Shown one piece after another: positions 44,838 to 55,802 of a DNA stretch of 64,000 nucleotides (position 1 is its first letter; each line of letters opens with the position of its first letter). Source of the DNA: Tepidibacter aestuarii (GTDB lineage: Bacteria > Bacillota > Clostridia > Peptostreptococcales > Peptostreptococcaceae); assembly GCF_934924865.1 (NCBI RefSeq), contig NZ_OW235315.1:3038001-3102000 (forward strand). The letters run 5' to 3'. The notes below the pieces were generated by a model that was given only the letters and a program-made list of their open reading frames with translations, had not been told where the DNA came from and ran no database searches. The translations under genes and the position numbers were made by a program.

Positions 44838-46643
44838 TTACTTTGAATTAAAGAATTCATATACACTTTTTGCTGATTTTTTATTCATACCTTCTACACT
44901 CTCAAGTTCACTTAAAGTTGCTTTTTTTATATTATCTACAGTTTTATAGTGAGATAATAGATTCATCTTTCTTTTACTTCCTATATTAGGTATATCATCT
45001 AATACAGATTTAGTCATATTCTTAAGCTTTAAAGACCTATGATAAGCTATAGCAAATCTATGTACCTCTTCTTGTATCAAAGATATAAACTTGTATATAT
45101 TAGAACTTTTTTCTAGTTCAATCTCTGTATCAGCTGATATAAGTCCTTTTGTTCTGTGCTTATCATCCTTGTACATTCCCCATAAAGGAATATCAATGTT
45201 CTTATTCTTTAAAACCTTTTTAACAGCATTTACTTGACCCAAACCTCCGTCAAGCAATATTAAATCTGGATAATTGCCAGATTCTAACCTTCTACTAACT
45301 ATCTCTTGCATAGATGCATAATCATTTGGCCCTATAACAGATTGAATCTTATATCTTCTATACTCTTTTTTATCTTTCTTTCCATCTGTAAATACAACCA
45401 TACTACCTACTGAATCTACTCCTTGTATATTAGATATATCGTATGCTTCTATTCTACTTGGCTTTTTATCTAAATTAATTAATTCTTTTATTTGGTCTAA
45501 AACACCTACAGTCTTTTCAAACTTAATTTTTTCTAGATTGGTGAACTTTTCTAATGACTCTAAAGCATTTTTCCTAACCATATTTATAAGATCTTTCTTT
45601 TCTCCTCTTTTAGGTATCTTAATATCTACCTTCTTATTTTTAATACCACTTAGCCATTTCTTTATTATCTCCATATCTTCTATTTCATTTTCTATTATTA
45701 ACTCTTGAGGTATAAATACACCAGATGAATAAAATTGTTTTATAAAAGAAGCCATTACTTCTTCTCTTTCATTATCAAGTACACCTTTTAGTATATAATG
45801 TTCTCTACCAACTATTTTTCCATTTCTAATAAAAAATATTTGAACACAAGCTTCATCATTTAGGTTTGACATAGCTATTACATCTTGATTTATATCATTA
45901 GTAGATACTATTTTTTGTGTTTGTATTATATTCTCAATACTTATTATCTTATCTCTGTATTTTGCCGCTTTTTCAAACTCAAAATTCTTTGAACATAATT
46001 CCATATTCATTTGTAGATCTTTTTTGAGGTTTTCTATTTTGCCAGACAGAATCATTATTATCTCATCTATCATTTCCATATATTCTTGTTTAGTAACATT
46101 GCCGGTACATGGACCTATACATCTTTTAATATGATGATTAAGGCATGGTCTTTGTTTTCTTTGTATAGCTTTATTTATATCTATACTGCATGTTCTTATA
46201 GGATACATATTTTTTATAAGCTCTAAAGTTTGATTAAGAGCACTTATATTAGTATAAGGTCCAAAATATTTAGCCTTGTCCTTCTTTATCTTTCTAACCT
46301 TTAACACTCTTGGATAATCTTCGTTTAATGTTATCTTTATATAAGGATAAGTCTTATCATCTCTTAATAAAACATTGTATTTAGGTCTATATTCCTTTAT
46401 TAAATTACATTCAAGTATCAATGCTTCAATTTCTGAATCCGTAATTATATATTCAAATTCAGTAATGTTTTTAACCATAGATTTTACTTTTAATGTATGG
46501 TTCTTTGATACAAAATACTGTCTTACTCTATTTTTTAAGGAAATAGCTTTTCCTACATATATAACATTTTTATATTTATCCTTCATTATATATACACCTG
46601 GTGAACTAGGTAGATTCTTTAACTGTTCCTTTATGTCAAACAT
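44838..46643 (-). CDS. uvrC: Excinuclease ABC subunit C
   Basis: Makes the two incisions in nucleotide excision repair. About 601 residues. GIY-YIG nuclease (PGVYIMKDKYKNVIYVGKA), UVR motif (FEKAAKYRDKIISI), RNase H-like domain (YDISNIQGVDSVGSMVVF, LILLDGGLGQVNAV), and a tandem helix-hairpin-helix end (LDDIPNIGSKRKMNLL, VEGMNKKSAKSVYEFF). The ATG at 46643 follows AAGGAG; a GTG at 46652 overlaps that site. Confidence 0.95.
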   Translation of the reverse strand: MFDIKEQLKNLPSSPGVYIMKDKYKNVIYVGKAISLKNRVRQYFVSKNHTLKVKSMVKNITEFEYIITDSEIEALILECNLIKEYRPKYNVLLRDDKTYPYIKITLNEDYPRVLKVRKIKKDKAKYFGPYTNISALNQTLELIKNMYPIRTCSIDINKAIQRKQRPCLNHHIKRCIGPCTGNVTKQEYMEMIDEIIMILSGKIENLKKDLQMNMELCSKNFEFEKAAKYRDKIISIENIIQTQKIVSTNDINQDVIAMSNLNDEACVQIFFIRNGKIVGREHYILKGVLDNEREEVMASFIKQFYSSGVFIPQELIIENEIEDMEIIKKWLSGIKNKKVDIKIPKRGEKKDLINMVRKNALESLEKFTNLEKIKFEKTVGVLDQIKELINLDKKPSRIEAYDISNIQGVDSVGSMVVFTDGKKDKKEYRRYKIQSVIGPNDYASMQEIVSRRLESGNYPDLILLDGGLGQVNAVKKVLKNKNIDIPLWGMYKDDKHRTKGLISADTEIELEKSSNIYKFISLIQEEVHRFAIAYHRSLKLKNMTKSVLDDIPNIGSKRKMNLLSHYKTVDNIKKATLSELESVEGMNKKSAKSVYEFFNSK

Positions 46644-46857
46644 ATTATTCACTCCTTATGACTTATTATAATTAATTTTTTGAAATTTTAAAATAAAAAA
46701 GTCCCTACTTTAAAGATTTTATATATAAACTTTTTTAAATATACATATATTACAAAATTTGATAGTTCCCAAAATATAAGTTTGTGATATAATAATAATA
46801 ACTAAAGTTTTATAATATAATATATAATAACTAAAATTAAGGAGTGTGATTTCTGAC

Positions 46858-46968
46858 ATGTCCAACGGTGACAGGTCTGTTCCAACCCGAGTCAAAGACT
46901 ATTCAGCATGTTTATCAATACTATTAATAATGTACTTTATTTCTAGTTTTTTAATCGGAATATTTTAA
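46858..46968 (+). CDS. Small 36-residue single-TM protein, unknown
   Basis: ATG-led frame: a polar start (MSNGDRSVPTRVKDYSACL) then one hydrophobic stretch (SILLIMYFISSFLIGIF) to the TAA. AAGGAGTG lies 11 bases upstream, TATAAT-like sequences precede it, and a perfect terminator begins 6 bases after the stop, so it looks like a complete tiny transcription unit. I recognise no family. Confidence 0.55.
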   Translation: MSNGDRSVPTRVKDYSACLSILLIMYFISSFLIGIF

Positions 46969-46973
46969 AAAAA

Positions 46974-47000
46974 GTCTACCTATTTAGGTAGACTTTTTTT
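46974..47000 (+). terminator. Terminator of the 36-residue gene
   Basis: AAGTCTACCTA and TAGGTAGACTT around TT, followed by TTTTT. Confidence 0.88.
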
Positions 47001-47024
47001 ATATATAATTAAATGACTATGCTT

Positions 47025-47098
47025 ACAACTATTTTTAGCAACGGAGTTCAGAGAACTCATTGCGAAATAAGCTATGCATTAGCATACAGCGAATTTTA
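47025..47098. repeat. Dispersed repeat copy R2, abutting the metT stop codon
   Basis: CAACTATTTTTAGCAACGGAG and, at the other end, CAGCGAATTTTAA match R1. The middle has diverged but keeps a hairpin potential (GCTATGC/GCATAGC-like). Its edge is the TAA of the transporter gene. Confidence 0.65.
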
Positions 47099-48412
47099 AC
47101 TTACAACTTGACTTGCTTTCTTAGCTTTAGATTCAAGATTTGGATATCCAAGTGATATAGCTAATATTCCAAATATAAATATTAATATAGGATAGTGTAA
47201 ATACTTCATTATATCTAAAGGCGATATAGATGCAAGACCTGCTGCTATCAATATCTGTGCTCCATATGGAATTATCCCTTGGCAAGATGCTGCAAATATA
47301 TCTAATATACTAGCACTTCTTCTTGGGTCTATATCATATTCTACAGCTATATCTTTTGCTATAGGACCTGCCATAACTATTGCTATAGTGTTATTAGCAG
47401 TACATATATCTACAATACTTACAATAGCTGCTATCCCAAATTCTGCACCCTTTTTTGTCTTTATTCTACTTCTTATAAACTCTAATATAAACTGTATTCC
47501 TCCATTGAATTTTATAAGTTCAACTACTCCACCAACTATTATAGCTATCATAGCTAAATCTTCCATTCCAGAAATTCCAGTGGCTATAGCCTGTATAAAT
47601 CCAAATAATCCAAATGATTTATAATAAAGACCTACAGCTCCTGCAAATAAAATACCTCCACCTAATATTATAAATACATTTACTCCAAATAAAGCTGCCA
47701 CTAGTACAGATAAATACGGTAATACCTTTACTATTTCATAAGTATATTCAGTATCTAAGCTAAGTTGATTTCCAGATGTTATAACTCCTAGAATTATTGC
47801 AGTTATAATAGCTGCTGGTAAAGTTATAATAAAGTTAACTTTAAACTTATCTCTCATTTCACAACCTTGAGTTCTAATAGCTGCAATAGTAGTATCCGAA
47901 ATCATAGATAAATTGTCTCCAAACATTCCACCACCAACTACTGCCCCAAGCGCTAATCCAGTTGGGATTGATATCTTTTCAGCAACTCCTATAGCAATTG
48001 GTGCAAGTGCTACTATAGTTCCTACAGATGTTCCCATTGAAAAAGATATAAAACATGCAATAATGAATAATCCAACTATCAATAGATTTTCAGGTAGAAT
48101 AGATAAGCTTAAATTTACAGTAGCATCTACTCCTCCCATTTCTTTTGCTACATTTCCAAATGCTCCAGCTAATATAAATATAATTGCCATAAGTATAATA
48201 TTACTTTCTCCTGCACCTTTACAAAATACATCTATCTTAGTAGATATACTCTCTTTTGAATTCATAAATAAAGCAACAGCTGCTGATATTAAAAAAGCTA
48301 CAATAACAGGCATCTTATAAAAATCATTAGTTATAACTCCAGATCCTATAAAAATAATTAAAAATACTGCCAAAGGTAATAATGCCCAAGGATTTCCTGT
48401 TTTTTTGTTCAT
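47096..48412 (-). CDS. metT: NhaC-superfamily transporter, probable methionine permease MetT
   Basis: About 438 residues and eleven to twelve helices: SFSMGTSVGTIVALAPIAIGVAEK, GGGMFGDNLSMISDTTIAAI, and TANNTIAIVMAGPIAKDI. By sequence alone it is an NhaC-type Na+/H+ antiporter, but an S-box riboswitch lies directly upstream. NhaC-like proteins under S-box control have been proposed as methionine transporters (MetT), so methionine is the likelier substrate. The ATG at 48412 follows AAGGAG; a GTG at 48421 overlaps it. Confidence 0.82.
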   Translation of the reverse strand: MNKKTGNPWALLPLAVFLIIFIGSGVITNDFYKMPVIVAFLISAAVALFMNSKESISTKIDVFCKGAGESNIILMAIIFILAGAFGNVAKEMGGVDATVNLSLSILPENLLIVGLFIIACFISFSMGTSVGTIVALAPIAIGVAEKISIPTGLALGAVVGGGMFGDNLSMISDTTIAAIRTQGCEMRDKFKVNFIITLPAAIITAIILGVITSGNQLSLDTEYTYEIVKVLPYLSVLVAALFGVNVFIILGGGILFAGAVGLYYKSFGLFGFIQAIATGISGMEDLAMIAIIVGGVVELIKFNGGIQFILEFIRSRIKTKKGAEFGIAAIVSIVDICTANNTIAIVMAGPIAKDIAVEYDIDPRRSASILDIFAASCQGIIPYGAQILIAAGLASISPLDIMKYLHYPILIFIFGILAISLGYPNLESKAKKASQVVS

Positions 48413-48501
48413 AGTATACACTCCTTCACTAAATTAATGTAGTATAGTTCTAAAGCGATTTAGTTATTACTTTTTTTATACTATGTATTTAACTTAAATA
48501 T

Positions 48502-48669
48502 AAAAAAGAGTCTTCCCTAAATCGAGAAGACTCTAATAGCCAAACTTAAACTATCATCATCTTCTCATCTCTCAAAGCTACAAGCTTTGTTGGACTTGGC
48601 ACCTTTTCAAACCGTGTTTGAAGGTTGCCGAGACTTCATAGGGCCATTCCCTCCGTCTCTCTTGATAAG
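48502..48669 (-). ncRNA. SAM-I (S-box) riboswitch with terminator
   Basis: On the minus strand the aptamer runs from CTTATCAAGAGAG through GGAGGGAATGGCCCTATGAA, GCAACC, AAGGTGCCAAGTCC to GAGAGATGAG, the S-box consensus order. The expression platform is the terminator GAGTCTTC...GAAGACTC followed by TTTTTT (48502-48534). When SAM binds, the terminator should form and switch metT off. Confidence 0.95.
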
Positions 48670-48735
48670 AAGTAAAAATTTATTTAATTTTCTTATTCTC
48701 TAATGATACAATCATATTGTAAATTTGTCAAGAAA

Positions 48736-49104
48736 TTATTTTTGAGATTTTTGAAGTGCATCTTGAATAGCACCCTTTATACCTTCACTGCTCTTACTAG
48801 CACCAGTTACATTATCAACCTCACTTTTACCATTTTCTAATATTTGACTCTTTATACCGTCAAATGCTTTATCTGCATATCCAGCAGTCTCATTTTGCGA
48901 AAGCATTTTTATATCTGCTATTTTATTGTTATCTATAGTTAGTTCGATCTTTATGTTACTACTATTACCTTCTCCTTCACCTATATAAGTTCCATTTTTG
49001 TATGTATTTCCTTCATTTATAACACTAACTTCCTTTGATGCACAGCCTGTTGCAAATAACGAAGTAATAACTGCAAGCAAGCATATTGATTTAAGTCTTC
49101 TCAT
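48736..49104 (-). CDS. FMN-binding-domain lipoprotein
   Basis: 122 residues. The lipoprotein signal ends LFATGC (Cys21). The rest is an FMN_bind domain: YKNGTYIGEGEG, IELTIDNNKIADIKML and the flavinylation-type motif DNVTGASKSS, where the Thr can carry covalently linked FMN (ApbE target). Likely part of an extracytoplasmic electron-transfer route. AAGGAG precedes the ATG. No apbE gene is nearby. Confidence 0.85.
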   Translation of the reverse strand: MRRLKSICLLAVITSLFATGCASKEVSVINEGNTYKNGTYIGEGEGNSSNIKIELTIDNNKIADIKMLSQNETAGYADKAFDGIKSQILENGKSEVDNVTGASKSSEGIKGAIQDALQKSQK

Positions 49105-49225
49105 AACATTTCTCCTTGTTATTAATAGTCATTTTCACTTAATTAATATTATCATTTTCATTCTATATTGTCAACATTATAAATAATACAAACTAATAAA
49201 AATTTATTATATCTATAAAGACAAA

Positions 49226-49256
49226 AAAATAAAACAAAATAGCTATTTTGTTTTAT
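49226..49256 (-). terminator. Terminator of the secreted-protein gene
   Basis: AAAACAAAATAGCTATTTTG is followed by TTTTATTTTTTT on the minus strand; the stem overlaps the stop codon region. Confidence 0.75.
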
Positions 49257-50073
49257 TTAATTTGTGAATTGTTACAGTTACAGTATCATTCCCCTCAAAT
49301 ATTATTTTATTAGCCTTAAATTCACCATCTTTAAAAGAATAATCAATAATAATATATCCTAGGTACTTTAAAGACTCAGTCTCAACTCCTACATCCACTA
49401 TTAATTTATTATCTATCAAGTAATAATCTATATAATCTGTATAGTAAATTTTTAAAACTTCACTAGGGTTAGTTCCTAAAAACTCATTAGGAATAGTCCC
49501 TATTTTTATACTATAAATAATATCATTTATTTTTATTGCTACTTCTTTTTTAGATAATATTTTAGTCTCAACGTTGTCTTTAATTATCTCTAAAGCATTT
49601 TTAACTTTATACTCTGTGAGTTCTTCACAATTTATAATATGAACTTTTCTAATCCAGCTACCTGTTCCCCTTCCTTCACTTAATATAACAACTAGTTCCT
49701 TTTTATCATCATTATTTAAATCTAAATAATATAACTCAGGTAAATCCGAAGCCATAGATATGGTTTCCCAGTCAAAAAATTTGTTGACCCCATTTATACT
49801 TAGTACTAAACCTTGATACATGGGATCTTGTTCCTGTAAAGCGTACAAATAAATTTTTTCTTCAGGAATAGAAGCAATTATTTTAGGAATAGCATCAACA
49901 TTAATATTTTCTCCTTGATTTTTTTCATCTAAATTTGCTGATTTTATATCATATATGCTATTGTTTTTTATAGTATTCATTTTACTATTTTCAGTCATTG
50001 CACTTGCTTTGCTGCCTGAAAATAAAATACTCAATACAAGAACTGTCATAAATATAAATATGTTTTTTCTCAT
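49243..50073 (-). CDS. Secreted protein of unknown function
   Basis: 276 residues with a signal peptide (RKNIFIFMTVLVLSILFSG, cleavage about ASA-M). The exported part contains PELYYLDLNNDDKKELVVIL, like the calcium-binding DxNxDxxxE repeat of FG-GAP/VCBS proteins, and a beta-rich C-terminus (LIDNKLIVDVGVETE, FKDGEFKANKIIFEGND). No enzyme motif seen. GGGGAGG precedes the ATG. A single-gene unit. Confidence 0.65.
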   Translation of the reverse strand: MRKNIFIFMTVLVLSILFSGSKASAMTENSKMNTIKNNSIYDIKSANLDEKNQGENINVDAIPKIIASIPEEKIYLYALQEQDPMYQGLVLSINGVNKFFDWETISMASDLPELYYLDLNNDDKKELVVILSEGRGTGSWIRKVHIINCEELTEYKVKNALEIIKDNVETKILSKKEVAIKINDIIYSIKIGTIPNEFLGTNPSEVLKIYYTDYIDYYLIDNKLIVDVGVETESLKYLGYIIIDYSFKDGEFKANKIIFEGNDTVTVTIHKLNKTK

Positions 50074-50182
50074 TTCTACCTCCCCTTAATTAAATTTTGA
50101 TATAGTCTTATTGTTATACTGTTTGTATTCTTAGCTTTGATTTAAATGTTTCTATATATATAACTTACGCTACAGCATAATT

Positions 50183-50266
50183 AAAAATGACGTCCATTGA
50201 AATATTAGCTATTTTTTTTATGTTAATATTTTACTAAATAGCGTTATTCTAATGTACGTCATTTTT
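50183..50266 (-). terminator. uvrA terminator with an unusually long, structured loop
   Basis: AAAAATGACGT pairs with ACGTCATTTTT (11 bp, extended by four more pairs after one mismatch), enclosing about 50 bases that contain a second stem (AAATAGC/GCTATTT). 84 bases in total, 25 bases after the uvrA stop. Confidence 0.65.
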
Positions 50267-50290
50267 CAATTAATCACTATATTTAATTTT

Positions 50291-53122
50291 TTAAAAATAT
50301 TTCTTTAAAAACATTCCAGTATGAGACTTTTCATTATTTGCAACATCCTCAGGTGTACCAGTAGCAACTATCATTCCTCCACCATCTCCACCTTCAGGAC
50401 CTAAATCTATTATATAATCAGATGTCTTTATAACATCTAAATTATGCTCTATTACTACAACAGAGTTTCCTGCATCTACTAATTTCTGAAGAACCTTAAT
50501 AAGCTTATCTACATCTGCTATATGAAGACCAGTAGTTGGTTCGTCTAGTATATACAATGTCTTTCCAGTAGATCTCTTGCTAAGCTCTGTTGCTAGCTTT
50601 ATTCTTTGTGCTTCTCCACCTGATAGTTGAGTAGATGGTTGTCCTAGTTTTATATAAGAAAGTCCTACATCCATAAGAGTTTGAAGCTTTCTTTTTATCT
50701 TAGGTATGTTCTCAAAGAATTCTAAAGCTTCTTCAACATTCATATCTAATACTTCTGATATTGTCTTATCTTTATACTTCACATCTAGAGTTTCTCTATT
50801 ATATCGTTCTCCTTTACACACCTCACATTGAACGTATACATCCGGTAAGAAATGCATTTCTATTTTTATAATTCCATCACCTTTACAAGCTTCACATCTT
50901 CCGCCTTTTACATTAAAGCTAAATCTCCCTTTTTTGTATCCTCTAGCCTTTGCTTCATTAGTCATTGCGAATACATCTCTTATCATATCGAATACCCCAG
51001 TATATGTTGCAGGGTTTGATCTTGGAGTTCTTCCTATAGGTGATTGATCTATATCTATTACCTTGTCTACATGCTCTATACCTAATATTTCTTTGTGCTT
51101 TCCAGGCTTTATTCTTAGATTTTGAGTTTTGGCTGCAACTCCTTTATATAGGATTTCGTTTATTAATGAGCTCTTACCAGATCCTGATACTCCTGTTATA
51201 CAAGTAAATAATCCAACAGGTATTTTAACATCTATATTTTTAAGATTGTTTTCACTAGCTTTTTTAATTTCTATATATCTATCATCTGGTTTTCTAAATT
51301 CCTCAGGAATAGATATTTCTTGTTTTCCACTCAAATACTGTCCTGTTATAGATCCTTCACATTCTTTTATTTCTTCAACAGTTCCTTGTGCAACTATTTC
51401 TCCTCCATGTACGCCAGCCCCAGGACCTATATCAACTACATAGTCTGCTGCAAACATAGTATCCTCATCGTGTTCAACTACTATAAGTGTATTTCCTATA
51501 TCAGTTAAATGTCTTAAAGTCTTTATAAGTCTGTCATTGTCTCTTTGATGAAGACCAATACTCGGCTCATCTAGTACATAAAGTACACCAACTAATGCAG
51601 AACCTATTTGAGTTGCAAGCCTTATTCTTTGAGCTTCTCCTCCTGATAAAGTACCTGCTTGTCTTGATAGATTTAGATAGTTAAGACCAACATTTTGTAA
51701 AAAAGATGTTCTATTTTTTATCTCTTTTAATATTTCAGATGCTATTATCTTCTGCTTTTGAGTCAAATCTATATTGTTTATAAAATCTAGTAATTCATTT
51801 ATAGACATATCAGTTATATCCGTTATATTTTTATTGTTTACAAGAACAGATAAACTTTCCTTTTTTAATCTTCCTCCTTTACATGTTCTACATGGACTTT
51901 CTATCATAAATCCTTCTATCTTTTCTCTCATATATTCAGATGTAGTCTCTTTATATCTTCTTTCTAAGTTGTTTATAACTCCTTCAAAATTTGCTTGATA
52001 AGTTCTGTATCCTCCAAATTTTGATTCATATTCAAATTGTATTAACGTATTATTATTTCCATATAATAACTCTTCTATAAAATCATCTGGTAAATCTTTA
52101 AATGGTGTTTCTAATGATACTCCAAACTTTGATGCAAGACTTTCTACCATTTTGTAGTAATATGTATCTTCACTACCAGCTCCACCAACTGAAAACCAAG
52201 GAGCTATAGCACCTTTTTTTATAGATAGATCCTTATTAGGTATAACCAAATCTTTATCAACCTTTTTCGTATTCCCAAGTCCATTGCAGCTTGTACAAGC
52301 TCCAAATGGGCTGTTAAAAGAAAACATTCTAGGAGAAAGCTCTTCCATTCCTATACCATGCTCAGGACATGTAAACTTAGTAGAAAATAATATTTCTTTA
52401 TCTCCTATAAGATCTATAATAACAAGGCCTTCTGAAAGTTTGATAGCAGTTTCTATAGAGTCACTAAGTCTATTTTTTATATCTTCTTTTATTATTATTC
52501 TATCTACTACAACTTCTATATTATGTTTTTTATTCTTATTTAAATCTATTTCATCTGTAACCTCGTGGTTTTCTCCGTCTACCTTAATTCTTACAAAACC
52601 TTCTTTTTTTATTCTTTCAAATACCTTATCATGTTTTCCCTTTTTTCCTCTTACAACTGGAGATAGTATCTGTATTTTAGTTCTATCTGGAAGTTCTAAT
52701 ACTTTATCTACTATCTCTTGAACTGTCATTTGACTTATTTTTTTATTACATATAGGACAATGGGGTTCCCCTATTCTTGCAAATAGCAACCTTAAGTAAT
52801 CATATATCTCAGTTACTGTTCCAACTGTAGATCTAGGATTTTTTGAAGTAGTCTTTTGATCTATTGATATAGCAGGTGATAATCCCTCTATATAATCAAC
52901 ATTAGGCTTTTCCATTTGTCCTAAAAACTGTCTAGCATAAGCCGATAGGCTTTCTACATATCTTCTTTGTCCCTCTGCATATATAGTATCAAATGCAAGA
53001 GAAGATTTACCTGATCCTGAAAGTCCTGTAAACACTATAAACTTATTTCTAGGAATAGTTATATCTATATTTTTTAAATTATGCTCTTTTGCTCCTTTTA
53101 TCACGATGTTCTTGTTTTCCAT
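50291..53122 (-). CDS. uvrA: Excinuclease ABC subunit A
   Basis: Damage-recognition ATPase of nucleotide excision repair, about 943 residues. Two ABC modules: [20 protein letters not shown] with [16 protein letters not shown], and [17 protein letters not shown] with [16 protein letters not shown]. Zinc modules CPICNKK and CEACKGDG...CEVCKGER are present. The ATG at 53122 begins one base after the uvrB stop, so the two are translated together. Confidence 0.96.
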   Translation of the reverse strand: MENKNIVIKGAKEHNLKNIDITIPRNKFIVFTGLSGSGKSSLAFDTIYAEGQRRYVESLSAYARQFLGQMEKPNVDYIEGLSPAISIDQKTTSKNPRSTVGTVTEIYDYLRLLFARIGEPHCPICNKKISQMTVQEIVDKVLELPDRTKIQILSPVVRGKKGKHDKVFERIKKEGFVRIKVDGENHEVTDEIDLNKNKKHNIEVVVDRIIIKEDIKNRLSDSIETAIKLSEGLVIIDLIGDKEILFSTKFTCPEHGIGMEELSPRMFSFNSPFGACTSCNGLGNTKKVDKDLVIPNKDLSIKKGAIAPWFSVGGAGSEDTYYYKMVESLASKFGVSLETPFKDLPDDFIEELLYGNNNTLIQFEYESKFGGYRTYQANFEGVINNLERRYKETTSEYMREKIEGFMIESPCRTCKGGRLKKESLSVLVNNKNITDITDMSINELLDFINNIDLTQKQKIIASEILKEIKNRTSFLQNVGLNYLNLSRQAGTLSGGEAQRIRLATQIGSALVGVLYVLDEPSIGLHQRDNDRLIKTLRHLTDIGNTLIVVEHDEDTMFAADYVVDIGPGAGVHGGEIVAQGTVEEIKECEGSITGQYLSGKQEISIPEEFRKPDDRYIEIKKASENNLKNIDVKIPVGLFTCITGVSGSGKSSLINEILYKGVAAKTQNLRIKPGKHKEILGIEHVDKVIDIDQSPIGRTPRSNPATYTGVFDMIRDVFAMTNEAKARGYKKGRFSFNVKGGRCEACKGDGIIKIEMHFLPDVYVQCEVCKGERYNRETLDVKYKDKTISEVLDMNVEEALEFFENIPKIKRKLQTLMDVGLSYIKLGQPSTQLSGGEAQRIKLATELSKRSTGKTLYILDEPTTGLHIADVDKLIKVLQKLVDAGNSVVVIEHNLDVIKTSDYIIDLGPEGGDGGGMIVATGTPEDVANNEKSHTGMFLKKYF

Positions 53123-53123
53123 A

Positions 53124-55094
53124 TTATTTTTCAATCCTTTCCTCAAGCTCAGCTATTTTGTCTCTTAAATTAGCAGCTCTTTCAAATTGAAGATTCTTTG
53201 CAGCTTCCATCATTTCATCTTTAAGTCTATTTATATTTTCCTTTAATTCATCTTTATCTATATTACTGCTTATTCCATATGCAACTTCTTCATCTGCTAC
53301 TTGAGTTGCCTCTATTACATCCTTTATATCCTTGTTTATACTTTGAGGAATTATATTATTTTCCTCATTGTATTTTTGTTGTATTTCTCTTCTTCTATTA
53401 GTTTCATTTATGGCGCTTTCCATAGATCTTGTTATTTTATCTGCATACATTATAACCCTACCATTCTTATTCCTTGCAGCTCTTCCTACAGTCTGTATAA
53501 GAGATGTTTCAGATCTTAAAAATCCTTCTTTATCAGCATCAAGTATCGCAACTAATGATACCTCTGGAATATCAAGACCTTCTCTTAAAAGGTTAATTCC
53601 TACTAATACATCAAACTTACCAATCCTTAAATCTCTTATAATCTCGGTTCTTTCAAGTGTTTCTATATCTGAATGTAGATATTTAACCTTAATTCCAGCA
53701 TTTTTTAAGTAATCAGTTAAATCTTCTGACATCCTCTTTGTAAGTGTTGTAACCAATACTCTCTCTTTTTTAGAAACTATATCATTTATCTCGCTTAATA
53801 AATTATCTATTTGATTATTTATAGGTCTTACGTCTATTTCAGGATCTAAAAGCCCCGTAGGTCTTATAATTTGCTCTGCAAATTCATTAGAATTTTGAAT
53901 CTCATAAGGACCAGGTGTTGCAGATACAAATAGCATTTGATTTATGTTTTCCTCAAATTCACTAAAGTTTAAAGGCCTATTATCATAAGCAGACGGCAGT
54001 CTAAATCCATTCTCTATTAATGATTCTTTTCTAGATCTATCGCCTCCATACATACCTCTTACCTGCGGTACTGTAACATGTGATTCATCAACTATTATGA
54101 GGTAATCGTCTGGAAAAAAGTCCATCAATGTATAAGGTTTATCTCCTTCTTTTCTTCCTGTTATGTGTCTTGAATAATTCTCTATTCCTTGACAAAAGCC
54201 TATCTCCTTTAACATCTCTATATCGTAGTTAGTTCTTTGTTCAATTCTTTGTGCTTCTAGTAGTTTCTCATTTTCTTTAAAGTATTTCACTCTATCATTT
54301 AGTTCTTCCTCTATATTTTGTAGAGCTTTTTCAAGCCTTTCAGAATTTGTTACATAATGAGATGCAGGGAATATAGCTATATGGTTTCTGCTGCCTATTA
54401 TTTCTCCAGTTATGTAATTAATCTCTGTTATTCTATCTATTTCATCTCCGAAAAATTCTATTCTAATTCCTGTATCATCTGAATTAGCAGGCATTATCTC
54501 TATAATATCACCTCTTACTCTAAATGTACCTCTTTCAAAGTTAATATCATTTCTCTCATATTGTATGCTTACTAATTCCTTTATAACTACATCTCTATCC
54601 CTTTGCATACCAGGTCTTAAAGATATCATAAGTTCCTTATAATCTTTAGGATCTCCAAGTCCATATATGCAAGATACAGATGATATTATTATTACATCTT
54701 TTCTTTCAAGTATTGCTGCAGTCGCAGAATGTCGTAGCTTATCTATCTCATCATTAACAGATGCGTCTTTTTCTATATAAGTATCTGTATGCGCAACATA
54801 AGCCTCTGGCTGATAGTGATTGTAATAGCTTACAAAATACTCAACTGCATTATTTGGAAAGAAATCCTTAAACTCACTGTATAATTGAGCAGCTAATGTC
54901 TTATTATGTGCCATAATAAGCGTTGGTTTTTGAACCTTCTCTATTACATTTGCCATTGTAAAAGTTTTACCTGATCCCGTAACTCCTAATAAACTCGTAA
55001 ACTTATTATTGTTATTTATTGAATTTACAATTTGCTCTATAGCCTGTGGCTGATCCCCCGTCGGCTTAAAGTTAGATTCTATCTTAAATTCCAC
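53124..55094 (-). CDS. uvrB: Excinuclease ABC subunit B
   Basis: DNA-loading helicase-like subunit, about 656 residues. Walker [16 protein letters not shown], the beta-hairpin region [25 protein letters not shown]-like DESHVTVPQ, helicase motif VGRAARN, and a C-terminal UVR motif ([19 protein letters not shown]). The GTG at 55094 follows AGAGGTGG and gives the usual length; an ATG at 55118 has no ribosome site. Confidence 0.95.
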   Translation of the reverse strand: MEFKIESNFKPTGDQPQAIEQIVNSINNNNKFTSLLGVTGSGKTFTMANVIEKVQKPTLIMAHNKTLAAQLYSEFKDFFPNNAVEYFVSYYNHYQPEAYVAHTDTYIEKDASVNDEIDKLRHSATAAILERKDVIIISSVSCIYGLGDPKDYKELMISLRPGMQRDRDVVIKELVSIQYERNDINFERGTFRVRGDIIEIMPANSDDTGIRIEFFGDEIDRITEINYITGEIIGSRNHIAIFPASHYVTNSERLEKALQNIEEELNDRVKYFKENEKLLEAQRIEQRTNYDIEMLKEIGFCQGIENYSRHITGRKEGDKPYTLMDFFPDDYLIIVDESHVTVPQVRGMYGGDRSRKESLIENGFRLPSAYDNRPLNFSEFEENINQMLFVSATPGPYEIQNSNEFAEQIIRPTGLLDPEIDVRPINNQIDNLLSEINDIVSKKERVLVTTLTKRMSEDLTDYLKNAGIKVKYLHSDIETLERTEIIRDLRIGKFDVLVGINLLREGLDIPEVSLVAILDADKEGFLRSETSLIQTVGRAARNKNGRVIMYADKITRSMESAINETNRRREIQQKYNEENNIIPQSINKDIKDVIEATQVADEEVAYGISSNIDKDELKENINRLKDEMMEAAKNLQFERAANLRDKIAELEERIEK

Positions 55095-55224
55095 CAAACC
55101 ACCTCTTTTTTCGAACATTAGTTCTTATATCATATGTAAATTATACATTTAATTTTTTTTAAATTCAACACTCTATATTAATATACCTAAATATAGTAGA
55201 TTTAATCAGTGTTAAATTGCATAA

Positions 55225-55298
55225 AAAATTCGTCTAGTCGCTACGCACTGACTCATGTCGCCAACGATCCCTACGGGCTCCGTTGCTCAAAAATAGTT
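55225..55298. repeat. Dispersed repeat copy R3
   Basis: Read on the minus strand: AACTATTTTTGAGCAACGGAG, GACATGAGTCAGTGCGTAGC and GACTAGACGAATTTTT; the copy most similar to R1. It lies between uvrB and the ybjQ gene, not next to a stop codon. Confidence 0.78.
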
Positions 55299-55361
55299 AA
55301 AAATATTGTTCTTTAATTGAAAATATGTGCTGTTTTATAATTATATAGTTTTCTTAGACAT

Positions 55362-55402
55362 AAAAAAAAAGACTTCCATGGGGGGTAGAAGTCTTTTTTG
55401 GG
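55362..55402. terminator. Terminator downstream of ybjQ
   Basis: AAAAGACTTC and GAAGTCTTTT around a G-rich loop, with T runs on both strands. Confidence 0.8.
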
Positions 55403-55490
55403 GGAGATTGAGTTAACTTGATTTACAAGCTTAATTATATAATGGACAGTATCTATATTTTTTATACATATATTTAAAAATTTTTTTATT

Positions 55491-55802
55491 TTATTTAAAT
55501 TTTACTGCTGTTCCAACAACTAAAATTTCGGCTGCACCTTGCATAATGTTACTTGTTGAATATCTTATATTTATTATTCCATCCGCCCCAAGATTTTCTG
55601 CTTCATCAACCATTCTTTTAACCGCTATTTTACGAGCTTCATCCAACATCTCTTTATATGCTGTAAGCTCTCCGCCAACAATTGTTTTTAATCCACTTAA
55701 AATATCCTTTCCTACATGCTTAGATCTTATCGTCGAACCTTTAACAACCTCTAAAGTCTCAATTTCTTTTCCCGTTATAAAATCAGTATTTACTAATATC
55801 AT
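55491..55802 (-). CDS. ybjQ: YbjQ/UPF0145 family protein
   Basis: 103 residues matching DUF74: TTDFITGKEIETLEVVKGSTIRSKHVGKDI-like start, GGELTAYKEMLDEARKIAVKRMVDEAENLGADGIINIRY and LVVGTAVKF. A pentameric, possibly metal-binding family of unknown role. GGAGGAAG precedes the ATG, which overlaps the end of the preceding small membrane-protein gene by 20 bases. Confidence 0.87.
   Translation of the reverse strand: MILVNTDFITGKEIETLEVVKGSTIRSKHVGKDILSGLKTIVGGELTAYKEMLDEARKIAVKRMVDEAENLGADGIINIRYSTSNIMQGAAEILVVGTAVKFK

Noticed and set aside
53368..53712. Plus-strand frame of 114 codons opposite uvrB
   Set aside because: It is the shadow of a strongly conserved gene, with no ribosome site and no recognisable domain.
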